Origin: Candidatus Latescibacterota bacterium
GTDB lineage: Bacteria > Latescibacterota > UBA2968 > GCA-2709665
Reading direction: 5' to 3'
DNA length: 62,890 bases
Assembly (NCBI GenBank): GCA_021295655.1
Contig: JAGWBX010000004.1
Location: 1-62,890 of the forward strand
Position 1 is the stretch's first letter, and every line of letters starts with the position of its first letter. The notes under the pieces were generated by a model. It was given only the letters and a program-made list of their open reading frames with translations, did no database searches and was not told the origin of the DNA. Shown in pieces: positions 17,945 through 25,669 of the stretch. Both the position numbers and the translations under genes were made by a program.

Positions 17945-18301
17945 TCAGAGAAGGGCTTCGACGTACACGCGAGCGGAAGTGACGGCCGGCAGGGGTTCGT
18001 CCCGGTCGACACCCTTGAGTTCAACCACCAGCGGACCATCGTATCCGGAGTTCGCCAACAGGCTCAGCAAGTCCTTGAGCGGCGATTCGTGAACCGTGGC
18101 GCGGATGGCCGGATGGTTGGCCGGCACCGGAGTGCGCGGACCCGCATCGATCCATGTTGACGGATCGTCGCGGTCGGCCTCAATGCCGGTCCAGAGCGCA
18201 TCCCGGGCGGCACGAACCTGAGCGGTCGTGAGCACGCCGCGAACGATGAGGCAGCCGTTTTCCTTAAAGAAACACTTGTCTGTTGCGGAGAGATAAGGCA
18301 T
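17945..18301 (-). pseudogene. In-frame chimera: phytanoyl-CoA dioxygenase N-terminus joined to a sugar-isomerase-like TIM-barrel C-terminus
   Basis: Codons 1 to about 74 (MPYLSATDKCFF onward, with NGCLIVRGVLT) match the N-terminus of PhyH-type Fe(II)/2-oxoglutarate dioxygenases. That part stops at HESPL, before the HxD...H iron ligands. The remaining 43 residues (NSGYDGPLVVELKGV, then a helix ending VYVEALL) look like the last strand and helix of xylose-isomerase-like TIM barrels. The junction, near 18076, is in frame. Neither half can be active, so this is best read as the product of a deletion that fused two neighbouring genes. ATG 18301 has GGGG ten bases upstream. It converges on the PKS stop 60 bp away. 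Confidence 0.65.
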
Positions 18302-18464
18302 GTTTGGTACCCCATGACTTGATATTTTATCGATCTGTCGCGTTTTCCAAACATCCAATATAGTGTAAGGGCTGTCTACATAGAGGTATTTTTTTTGTTC
18401 TGTGACCGGTCCGCAGAGAAGGCGCCATCGCGGAACGCAGAGCCATTCGAAAAAACGAATTGAC

Positions 18465-18493
18465 TTGACATCTGGTGAACACTATCTTATCTG
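18465..18493 (+). promoter_or_regulatory. Sigma70-type promoter for the free-standing ACP
   Basis: A perfect TTGACA (18465-18470) and TATCTG (18488-18493) are separated by 17 bp. They lie 40 bp upstream of the ACP start, so the ACP can be transcribed independently of the PKS. Confidence 0.65.
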
Positions 18494-18532
18494 TTCGTTC
18501 GGACCTCCCTTCAATATCAAAGGATCGTAGTT

Positions 18533-18775
18533 ATGGCTTCAACGGAAGATCGCCTCAGAAGTCTCATCGCGGAGAATCTCGAAGTGGATGGGCAGCCCAT
18601 CGCGCTGCCGGATGACCTGAACATCAGCCTTATGGAGGCAGGCATTTCCTCCGTGGATCTCGTCGCTTTCGCGAAACTCGTCGCGCAGGAATTCAACGTT
18701 AAGTTTACGCTTGAAGATTGCGGGAACGTAAATAGCGTTCGGGAACTGGTCAATCGCCTGGACGCCGCCGGGTAA
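18533..18775 (+). CDS. Free-standing acyl/peptidyl carrier protein
   Basis: This 80-residue four-helix carrier protein has the 4'-phosphopantetheine site in AGISSVDLVAF (the second Ser of the pair), at the start of helix II. It would carry an acyl chain as a thioester in the cytoplasm. The sequence is acidic and ends soon after helix IV. ATG 18533 is preceded by AAAGGA. It has its own promoter and terminator. It lies 650 bp after a PKS whose last module has a KS but no ACP, so it is a natural candidate to serve that KS in trans, though it could equally act with an unlinked pathway. It is not obviously the housekeeping AcpP, which has the DSLD sequence. Confidence 0.85.
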   Translation: MASTEDRLRSLIAENLEVDGQPIALPDDLNISLMEAGISSVDLVAFAKLVAQEFNVKFTLEDCGNVNSVRELVNRLDAAG

Positions 18776-18813
18776 GACGGATTCTTCGCGGAGAACGTGC
18801 ACTGTTCAAGGAC

Positions 18814-18839
18814 TGGCCCCGGATTCCAATCCGGGGCCA
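18814..18839 (+). terminator. Terminator-like hairpin after the ACP
   Basis: A perfect 11-bp stem (TGGCCCCGGAT with its complement) has a 4-base loop TCCA. It lies 38 bases past the ACP stop. The following T-run is weak (TATTGAATTT). Confidence 0.6.
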
Positions 18840-18896
18840 TATTGAATTTAAGGGAATTCCAGGCGGCGCCGGAAGAATCTGTACTCATGCGATGCC

Positions 18897-18985
18897 TTAA
18901 CAGCCCGTTGAAAAAATCCATCCGGGCTGCCTGCCTACGGCCACAATGCCTCGCCTGCAGAGCGACTTTATCAACGGACTGTTAA
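18897..18985 (-). repeat. MITE-like element, copy A
   Basis: This 89-bp element has imperfect terminal inverted repeats of about 22 bp (TTAACAGCCCGTTGAAAAAA at one end, the complement of TTAACAGTCCGTTGATAAAG at the other). Related copies lie at 28747-29003 and 52390-52466, with a fragment at 28404-28431. It encodes nothing, as expected of a transposase-less miniature element. Confidence 0.7.
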
Positions 18986-19180
18986 CCCCAATTCGAAAAA
19001 AACAGCAACTCGGCGACGCGACGAAAGCCCCTGAAACGGGGCGCAACGGTCGTCAAAAAGGACATTTTTTCAGTTCACGTCCAATAACCCGGTGTTTCCT
19101 GGTAATCCGAAGTCAAATCGCCTTTATCTGCTTGCATCTATTCGGTTTTGCTTCCCCGAAGACTTACGAATCAAGGTTAA
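18985..19180 (+). repeat. 196-bp dispersed repeat, copy 1
   Basis: It begins ACCCCAATTCGAAAA, contains AACAGCAACTCGGCGACGCG and ends near GAATCAAGGTTAA. It is about 85 % identical by eye to 60651-60847. Its last 65 bp also match 27652-27715. It directly abuts MITE copy A. No coding function was recognised. Confidence 0.75.
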
Positions 19181-19204
19181 TTATCCCCTGGGAAGATCTC
19201 GCAT

Positions 19205-20116
19205 TTGACCACGCACCCGGAAACTTTCTGGGAAATCCCCGAACCGCAGTCCACGGTCGACGTCCCCGTGGATAACGACACCCGCATCACCCTGCGGCGG
19301 CATGGAAATCCCGAGGGTCCACGGCTCGTGCTGAGTCATGGAAACGGTCTTGCAATTGATCTCTATTTTCCGTTCTGGTCTCTGCTGCTGGACGATTTCG
19401 ACCTGTTTGTCTACGACCTGAGGAACCACGGATGGAACACGGTCAGTTCTCTTCACGAGCATAGCGTTCCCACGTTTGTCAATGACCACGACTGTATTCT
19501 CGAAGCCATCGACCTGCATTTCGGGAAAAAAACGAAAATAGGCGTATTTCATTCGGTTTCTGCCCTGACCGCGTTGCTGTCGCCCGCCAGAGGCGGAGGA
19601 TTCGGCGCCTGCGTTCTGTTCGACCCCCCATTGTGCAGGCACGGTGACAGTTACGAAGAATTCGACGCCGCGGCTGAACGGGTGGCCGCAATGACCCGGA
19701 GGCGCGCGAATCGCTTTGAGACGACGGAGGAATTCGCGGAGGTCCTTCCCTACCTCCCTACGTTTCAGCGTGTGGCGCCGGGTGTTTTCGAACTTGTGGC
19801 AAGAACGACACTACGCAGATCCGCAAACGGGCAGGTCTATGAACTCAGGTGCCCCCGTGAATACGAAGCGCAGATCGTCGACTATGCGGCCACGTTTGCC
19901 GTGCTGGTGGACTTTCCCAGATTCCAGTGCCCGATAAAGGTCATCGGCGCCGATCCCACGTTACCTTATTCATATCTGCCCACGCTCGACCTCAGCGATA
20001 TCGTCACTGTCGACTACGATTTCCTCCCTGAAACCACCCACCTCCTGCAGATGGAACAGCCCGCGGAGTGCGTCGATGCGATGCGCGAATTCCTCGAGAG
20101 TCAGTCGCTTATCTGA
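19205..20116 (+). CDS. Alpha/beta-hydrolase family protein
   Basis: This 303-residue cytoplasmic hydrolase-fold protein has the oxyanion region SHGNG near residue 40, the nucleophile in FHSVSA (G-H-S-x-G with both glycines replaced) and a C-terminal THLLQMEQP carrying the catalytic His. The substrate is unknown. As the PKS has no thioesterase, this protein could release or edit its product, but no sequence feature proves it. The start is a TTG at 19205 preceded by GGAAG; homology begins within the first residues. The rhodanese gene starts 4 bp after the stop, so the two are probably co-transcribed. Confidence 0.75.
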   Translation: MTTHPETFWEIPEPQSTVDVPVDNDTRITLRRHGNPEGPRLVLSHGNGLAIDLYFPFWSLLLDDFDLFVYDLRNHGWNTVSSLHEHSVPTFVNDHDCILEAIDLHFGKKTKIGVFHSVSALTALLSPARGGGFGACVLFDPPLCRHGDSYEEFDAAAERVAAMTRRRANRFETTEEFAEVLPYLPTFQRVAPGVFELVARTTLRRSANGQVYELRCPREYEAQIVDYAATFAVLVDFPRFQCPIKVIGADPTLPYSYLPTLDLSDIVTVDYDFLPETTHLLQMEQPAECVDAMREFLESQSLI

Positions 20117-20120
20117 TTTC

Positions 20121-20726
20121 ATGGCGTTCCTCTTTCGCTCTTCTGGCGTTCCTTGCGTGCCGTTGTTGATCTCTGCCGGCTTCCTTGTTTGCTCACCTGC
20201 TTCCTCGATAGCGCAGGAACAGGCCGATGACAGCGCGAAGGCGTGGTCAGCGACGCTCAGGATGATTTGCGCCAGATTTCCGGAAGTCGCGCATATCTCC
20301 ACCGATACGCTGCAGTCGTGGTTCGAAAGAGCACCGAAGCGGCAGGATCTTATTCTGTTGGACGTACGAGAGCCGGAGGAATTCGCGGTCAGTCACTTGC
20401 GCGGCGCCCGGCCGACCCCATCAAAAGACGAGGCTCTGAGGACACTCCAGGGGTCACCTGCGAACCGGCGTATCGTCCTGTATTGTTCCGTAGGCTACCG
20501 ATCGTCCGAACTTGCCGGATTCCTGATGAGGAAGGGATATACGAAGGTCTACAATCTGGAAGGATCGATTTTCAGATGGGTAAACGAGGGCAGGCCGGTC
20601 TTCCGCGGAAAGGAACGGGTGCGGGTCGTCCATCCGTATGACACATACTGGGGCCGCCTGTTGAGGAAGCCTCTTCGCCGGGCGGGTCCTGACGCTTCCG
20701 GAGCGCCGAGGGCGACTCCGCAATGA
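20121..20726 (+). CDS. Secreted or membrane-anchored rhodanese-like protein
   Basis: This 201-residue protein begins with a signal peptide (residues 1 to about 30, ending SSIAQ). A single rhodanese domain follows, with LLDVREPEEFAVSHLRGA and the active-site loop CSVGYR (Cys122). Such proteins transfer sulfane sulfur or act in periplasmic redox or sulfur trafficking. The C-terminal 40 residues are basic and unstructured in appearance. ATG 20121 immediately follows the hydrolase stop, so translation is probably coupled. It overlaps nothing and is followed by surE after 21 bp. Confidence 0.8.
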   Translation: MAFLFRSSGVPCVPLLISAGFLVCSPASSIAQEQADDSAKAWSATLRMICARFPEVAHISTDTLQSWFERAPKRQDLILLDVREPEEFAVSHLRGARPTPSKDEALRTLQGSPANRRIVLYCSVGYRSSELAGFLMRKGYTKVYNLEGSIFRWVNEGRPVFRGKERVRVVHPYDTYWGRLLRKPLRRAGPDASGAPRATPQ

Positions 20727-20747
20727 GTGCCTGACCTGGAGCGGACT

Positions 20748-21431
20748 GTGAAGTTGATCGTTACGAACGACGACGGCATTGAAGCGGAGGGTCTGGAAAC
20801 GCTGGTTGGACTGGCATCGCGGTGGGGTGAGGTCGTCGTTGTCGCACCGGCGCAGCAGCAGTCGGGTGTCGGACACAGGTTGACGACCGACCGGCCAATT
20901 CGCGTGGATAGAATGACGCAATCGCGTTACCGGATATGGGGTTCGCCTGCCGACTGCACGCGTCTGGCCCTGAGCCGGTTAGCGCCCGATGGCGACTGGT
21001 TGCTCTCCGGGATCAACAACGGAAGCAATCTCGGGGTGGACGTCTACGATTCCGGAACCGTGGCAGCGGCCCGCGAGGCGGCCATTCTCGGATGCAGGGC
21101 CATCGCCCTGTCACACTACAGGGAAAAGGACCGGACAATCGACTGGCTGCTTGCCGCAAAACGGCTTGAGCCACATCTCGACAAGATTCTGAGCGGCACG
21201 CTTGAACCGGGGTGTTTTCTCAGCGTGAATCTGCCACATCCCGATCATGAAGGGATTCGCCTGGAAACAAAGCAGGCACATGTGGACACCAGTCCACATG
21301 TGGCCGCGTATGCTAGAACCGGCGATGACTTTCAATTTACCGGCGTCTATCAGGAGCGCCCGCGACAACCCGGAAGCGACGTCGACGTGTGTTTCAACGG
21401 CCGTATTTCGATCTCGAAGATACGCGTTTGA
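20748..21431 (+). CDS. surE: 5'/3'-nucleotidase SurE
   Basis: SurE is a metal-dependent nucleoside-monophosphate phosphatase used in stationary-phase survival. It has the invariant N-terminal TNDDG (D8, D9 metal ligands), QQQSGVGH, GSPADC and the metal Asn in SGINNGSNLGVDV. The length of 227 residues is slightly short, but the C-terminal DVCFNGRISIS matches the family end. GTG 20748 was preferred to GTG 20727 because GGAG lies 6 bases upstream and the protein then starts MKLIVTNDDG, the standard SurE start. Confidence 0.95.
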   Translation: MKLIVTNDDGIEAEGLETLVGLASRWGEVVVVAPAQQQSGVGHRLTTDRPIRVDRMTQSRYRIWGSPADCTRLALSRLAPDGDWLLSGINNGSNLGVDVYDSGTVAAAREAAILGCRAIALSHYREKDRTIDWLLAAKRLEPHLDKILSGTLEPGCFLSVNLPHPDHEGIRLETKQAHVDTSPHVAAYARTGDDFQFTGVYQERPRQPGSDVDVCFNGRISISKIRV

Positions 21432-21469
21432 ATGGATGGCGCTTTACTCTGTACCAGGCGGACGCACTG

Positions 21470-21508
21470 GCGGCCGAATTTCAGCGATCTCTTTCCGCGA
21501 GAAAACTT
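21470..21508 (+). repeat. Short repeat shared with the nuo leader
   Basis: About 39 bp (GGCGGCCGAATTTC followed by a near-identical second half ending TTTCCGCGA) match 28838-28876 with only a few differences. Here it lies directly before the ribosome-binding site of the aldolase gene. At the other site it is the right half of an 81-bp inverted-repeat element. Confidence 0.55.
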
Positions 21509-21519
21509 AAGGAGGCCCT

Positions 21520-22359
21520 ATGCCCGAAAACCCAAAGGCCGGCAAGGGCGTTGACAATCCCTGGTACCCCGAAGGGGGTCCGGGGCGCCACCTCAAGGCG
21601 CGGCTGAAACGCGGGGACCTGTTGATCGGCGCAACGATCGAGGCGTTTGCGCATCCTTCACTCGTCAAGTTGTACCAGCACGCCGGGTTCGACTTCGTCT
21701 ACATCGAGTACGAGCACAGCCTCTTCGACCTGCAGGACCTGGCCGACACCATTCTCTCCGCCCGTGACAACGGGCTGCCCGTCATCGCCAAGACGCCCCA
21801 ACTGGAACGACAGGAGGTCTCGAAGCTGCTGGAGGCCGGCGTAGTGGGAATCCAACTGCCCCGTACGGAAACCCGTGAGCAGGTCCGGCGTCTGCACAGC
21901 TACCTGAAATTTCCCCCTGCGGGGACCCGCGCCGTGGCGCCGGGGTGGGGCAACAGCGACTACAGGGACGTTACGGACTGGCGGGGCTGGATGGACGAAC
22001 AGGACCGGGAGACCACGCTCGTGGTCCATCTGGAAACGGTCACGGGCTATCGGGACGCCGAGGAGATTCTGAGTCAACCCGGGGTCGACATGTGCTTCGT
22101 CGGACCGGGAGACACCTCCATCGAGTTCGGACATCCGGGTGACTTCGATCATCCTGCGGTGCGCGGTCCAATGGAAGCGGTCCTGGACATCTGCAGGAAG
22201 CACGGGGTGGCCTTTGGCACCATGCCCTGGAGCGCCGCCGCCGCGGGCGGGTGGGCCCGCAAGGGCGCCACGTTTTACGAAGCCACGTCGGAACTGGGGT
22301 TCATCCGGGCGGGCGCCGCCGCGCTATTACGGGAATACCGGGCGCATCTCGACCCGTAA
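21520..22359 (+). CDS. HpcH/HpaI family aldolase/citrate-lyase-like protein
   Basis: This 279-residue class II, metal-dependent TIM-barrel aldolase family cleaves 2-keto-3-deoxy sugar acids or 2,4-dihydroxyhept-2-ene-dioate-type substrates to pyruvate or related products. The metal ligands E172 (HLETVTG) and D198 (VGPGDTS) are 26 residues apart, as in HpcH. The general-base region EYEHSLFDL is present. The Arg that binds pyruvate in HpcH appears as Lys (VIAKTPQ). The start is ATG with AAGGAGG five bases upstream. It converges on the permease remnant. The exact substrate cannot be assigned. Confidence 0.88.
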   Translation: MPENPKAGKGVDNPWYPEGGPGRHLKARLKRGDLLIGATIEAFAHPSLVKLYQHAGFDFVYIEYEHSLFDLQDLADTILSARDNGLPVIAKTPQLERQEVSKLLEAGVVGIQLPRTETREQVRRLHSYLKFPPAGTRAVAPGWGNSDYRDVTDWRGWMDEQDRETTLVVHLETVTGYRDAEEILSQPGVDMCFVGPGDTSIEFGHPGDFDHPAVRGPMEAVLDICRKHGVAFGTMPWSAAAAGGWARKGATFYEATSELGFIRAGAAALLREYRAHLDP

Positions 22360-22389
22360 TAGAGCGCCCGGTCTGGCCGCGATACGGGC

Positions 22390-23976
22390 TCATGCGGGAG
22401 CCACCCGCACCGTAACAATGTCCATGCCGTGGTACTTCTGGTGCCGTACCGACGAGGCGTAATGCCTTAACATCCGAAACGATATCTCGCTTTCGTCCAG
22501 GGTCTCAGCCCCTTCGTCGAGATAGGCGAGGCGGTCTTCCAGGTTTGTTTCGTCGAAAACCGCCACGAATTCCAGTTCCACCGCCTCACCCTCTTTGCGG
22601 GCAACAACGATCAGTCTCGGGGTCTCGTCCGGAGGATTTTCGTTATCCGGCTCCAGCAGACTCGCCAGGGTCTCCTCACCCGCGGAACGCAACCGCCCGG
22701 TCCCGGCGTCGTCCCAACCCAACCCCTCCGCAACCTCCTTTAGAAACGCGTCGATACGGGGAAGTTCCGAAATGTCCAGGCGCGTCTCCAGGCGCCGGGG
22801 ACGCGGATTGGTCAGTTCGAGAAAGGCGGTCAACGCGATCGCTGTAACCGTGCCGACGGTGATGCCGTTGCCCAGCAGCATGCCCCACGGATTGCCCAGA
22901 AGCTCCTGAAGAACGTTCTGGTTTTGCATGCCGAGGCCGAGCGCGAACGCGAGCCCCACCACAATGGCCTTCTGTGCGTCGAGGCCCGCTCGCGACAGGG
23001 TCTGGATCCCCTCCACAAAGAGCATGCCGATGGCGACCAGCAGGAATCCGGCCATGACGGGGCTGGGAATTGCCAGCAGCGCGCTTGTTACCCTGGGAAA
23101 GAACGCCAGCACGATAAGAATGCCGCCCATGGCGTATCCCCCCCTGCGTGCGGAGACGCCCGTCAGGTTGATGAGCGAGACCGTAAGTGAGGAATAGGCG
23201 GTCGTGAGCGGCGTTCCGGATAGGCCCGACAAAAGAAGACCCGCGGCATTTGCATTGATGGAGCCCTGGATCAGCCGGAAATCCGTCGCCCGCGGGCGGC
23301 GTCGGGACACCTGCTGCACGACCATGCCGTCGCCGATGCCCTTGATCGCCTAAATCATGGTCACAATAAGAAACATCGGCGCCAGCGCCCAAAAGCCCGC
23401 GGTTGGCGCAAGGACCAGACCGGGAAATCCGGTATCGGGGATCCTCACCCACGATACCACGTCCAATTTCCCGAAATCATATAGACCGAATGGCGCGGCG
23501 GCCGCACAACCGGCACCGATGCCGATCATCAGCGACCAGGGCCGCCATTTCCCCGGAGCGCGCAGCACCAGGACCGTGGCGACGATCAGCGTAACCGCCG
23601 CCACGCACGGTCCCGCCGCCGTCGATGCCCCCTCAGGCACATCCTTGAGTCGATCGAAAGAAATCGGAATGATCATCGCCGCGATCAGCATCAGTACCGT
23701 ACCTGAGACGACGGGTGCAATGATGCGGCGCAGCAGCGGCAGCCAGACAGCCAGGGCAAGGTAGAAAACCGACGAGAGGACGATCAGGCTGGCAAATACA
23801 GCCGGACCGCCCTCGTCCAGCGCAATCACCGAAACCGCAATGTAGTGGGGCGTTACGCCCGTAATGAGCAGGTGCCCGCCGCCCAGCCGGCCGATCCTCG
23901 CCGCCTGTAGCACCGTGACGGCGCCTACGATAATCAGCGCCGCAAACACGGCCCATTTCAGATGCCGTTCGTTGTA
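22390..23976 (-). pseudogene. Nucleobase (xanthine/uracil-type) permease with C-terminal HATPase-like domain, 5'-truncated and with an in-frame amber stop
   Basis: Read through, this frame gives about 500 residues of an NCS2/xanthine-uracil permease: multiple membrane segments, the signature AIKGIGDGMVVQQVSRRRP, then a cytosolic tail after SRRP-type loops. The tail has RLRSAGEETLASLL, which resembles the N-box of GHKL/HATPase_c_2 anti-sigma kinases, but I see no DxGxG box. A TAG codon at 23350-23352 interrupts the frame just before the signature. The first one or two membrane helices expected at the N-terminus are also missing: an in-frame TGA sits at 23977-23979 and there is no ribosome-binding site. 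Both defects point to a dead gene. The STAS protein upstream suggests an original permease/phospho-signalling unit. Confidence 0.75.
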
Positions 23977-24035
23977 TCAGGACTCCCTCATCCCTTCCGA
24001 GACTTCCGGCAGGATGGGAACTATCGTTATTCCCG

Positions 24036-24308
24036 CTATTCGACAATCTCGCTCAGCGTCTTGTCGGCAAGGTTGAACAGCCCCGCCAGGTACTGCTTGC
24101 GCAGCAGGTTCAATTCCTCAATGTTCTTCCACAGTGCTTCTTCAATCGTGGAGACGGCTTTCTCGCGCACCTCCGGTGAGAGGGTGCTGTCAATCCTGTA
24201 TTCGTATTTCTCAATAGTGAATTCAGCGATGTCCGACATGTTGTCCCCGACGATCTCCATATCCACCGCACTCTTCATCGATCCCATTTTTTCTTCATCA
24301 CTGTTCAT
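24036..24308 (-). CDS. Small hypothetical helical protein
   Basis: This 90-residue acidic protein has no membrane segment or signal peptide and no family I recognise. The C-terminal half (SPEVREKAVSTIEEALWKN and on) is strongly helical with regular leucines, suggesting a coiled coil or small regulatory helix bundle. ATG 24308 has GGAG about 8 bases upstream. It sits between the STAS gene and the permease remnant on the same strand, so it may have belonged to the same regulatory unit. Confidence 0.6.
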   Translation of the reverse strand: MNSDEEKMGSMKSAVDMEIVGDNMSDIAEFTIEKYEYRIDSTLSPEVREKAVSTIEEALWKNIEELNLLRKQYLAGLFNLADKTLSEIVE

Positions 24309-24376
24309 TTCGGTACTCCGTTTCGGTTAGGTAGGTCTTCCGATTCACGAATGAATGAATTTCCTCCAGATTTAAC

Positions 24377-24724
24377 TTAATTATTCTCGAACGCTTTAAT
24401 TGCCTCTGCCTGTGACGCGCAAACGTCTATAATCTGATTGAAACCGCTAATGGTGATAACGTCACGGACCGGATCGGTGAGCGTGCAAACGCCGAATTGC
24501 TTTCCAGGTTCCTTGAATCTCCAGGCGATGATCACGTCAACGCGAAGCCCCGCGCTGCTGATGAATGTTACCCGCTCGAAATCCAGAATCAAAGCGCTGT
24601 CATCCGGGCCGATTCCAGACTCCAGAGTACCCTGAAGAACATCGGCATTGCTGCCGTCGATGCGACCCGCAAGGAACGCGATCAGAATTCCGCCGTGCCG
24701 CTCCCATTTGATGTCCAGATTCAT
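24377..24724 (-). CDS. STAS-domain anti-anti-sigma factor-like protein
   Basis: This 115-residue single STAS domain resembles SpoIIAA/RsbV. It has ALILDFERVTFISSAGLRV, in which one of the paired serines is the phosphorylation site. Such proteins release a sigma factor or output protein when unphosphorylated and are modified by a GHKL serine kinase. No dedicated kinase is adjacent; the only HATPase-like sequence nearby is the degenerate tail of the broken permease. ATG 24724 has a strong GGGGAGGA nine bases upstream. Confidence 0.85.
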   Translation of the reverse strand: MNLDIKWERHGGILIAFLAGRIDGSNADVLQGTLESGIGPDDSALILDFERVTFISSAGLRVDVIIAWRFKEPGKQFGVCTLTDPVRDVITISGFNQIIDVCASQAEAIKAFENN

Positions 24725-24866
24725 GACAATCGGTCCTCCCCGTCAAAATTCAACGCATATAGAAAATCTAAAAGAATTGTCGCCAATAGCAACCCCGCGA
24801 CGTTTGATTTCCCTTGCAACGCCGCGGGGCAGGCGGAACGCGAATTGTCTCTGGTTCTGGCCCTGT

Positions 24867-25601
24867 CTAATACCGCCCGTTTGCGCGTGGCAGCGGCGCA
24901 CGGTTGAGGTCATCCCGATGAGATCGCCACAACGGCATGAACCTGTCCATCAGCTTCCGGAAACGATCGTTGTGACGGCGCTCAATCAGGTGGACCATCT
25001 CATGCACAACCACGTATTCCAGACAGGATGCCGGTTTCCTGGCGAGTTCGAGATTAAGCCAGATTCGGCGGGCATCCGGGTTGCAGGTTCCCCAGCGGGT
25101 CTTCATCTTTCTGATGCGGACCTCATTGACCCGCACGCCCATTTCGGGCTCCCATTTCGCGACAAGCACCGGCAGCCGGTTGCGGAGATGGCGCCGGTAC
25201 CATCGATCCAGAACGGCCTCTCTGACATTCCGGTCGGCGCCCGGTCGAACGCACATCGCCATGGTTGAATTATCAACGAGACGAACCGAAGGTGGACCGG
25301 ACTGTTCCGTCACGTCGAGCCGGTAGCGCCGGCCCCCGAAAAAGTGGCTTTCTCCGGTCACGAATTCCGGCCGGGGCTGGCGATCCTGGTCCAGGAATTT
25401 CGCCCTCTGGCGATGAATCCAGCCGAGGCGGGAAATGACAGCCATTCGAACCGCGCGTCTTTCAAAACGATGCGGAGCGGACACCCTTACCCGACCGTTC
25501 GGTGGATAGACCCTTATGTATACGTGTTTGATGTCCTTGTGAACGACGTCGACCGCGGTCCCTCGTACGTCAATGCTGTAGTCTACCCGCTCAGTATTCA
25601 C
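24867..25601 (-). CDS. YgjP-like metallopeptidase (M48-related, DUF45)
   Basis: This 244-residue cytoplasmic protein has the YgjP/WLM-type zinc site HEMVHLIERRH (HExxH plus a third ligand) near residue 205 and the family motif KTRWGTC about 40 residues earlier. Members are predicted zinc peptidases and often lie beside type I restriction genes. The start is GTG 25601, overlapping the end of a short open frame that could be the tail of a lost upstream gene. The function of the family is not established. Confidence 0.85.
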   Translation of the reverse strand: MNTERVDYSIDVRGTAVDVVHKDIKHVYIRVYPPNGRVRVSAPHRFERRAVRMAVISRLGWIHRQRAKFLDQDRQPRPEFVTGESHFFGGRRYRLDVTEQSGPPSVRLVDNSTMAMCVRPGADRNVREAVLDRWYRRHLRNRLPVLVAKWEPEMGVRVNEVRIRKMKTRWGTCNPDARRIWLNLELARKPASCLEYVVVHEMVHLIERRHNDRFRKLMDRFMPLWRSHRDDLNRAPLPRANGRY

Positions 25602-25669
25602 TCTGCGCCTTTACAATCTCGAAAATGTGGTACACGAGATCCGCGTTGTCACCGCCAAATCAATCCGGA

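Larger units (their letters stand above)
18776..19204. other. Repeat-filled intergenic region between ACP and hydrolase
   Basis: Apart from the terminator hairpin, this gap is made of two adjoining dispersed repeats: a MITE-like element (18897-18985) and one copy of a 196-bp repeat (18985-19180). No gene is seen. Confidence 0.7.

Noticed and set aside
23350..23352. Programmed amber read-through or pyrrolysine insertion in the permease
   Set aside because: The gene also lacks its 5' end and a ribosome-binding site, so simple decay explains the stop better.
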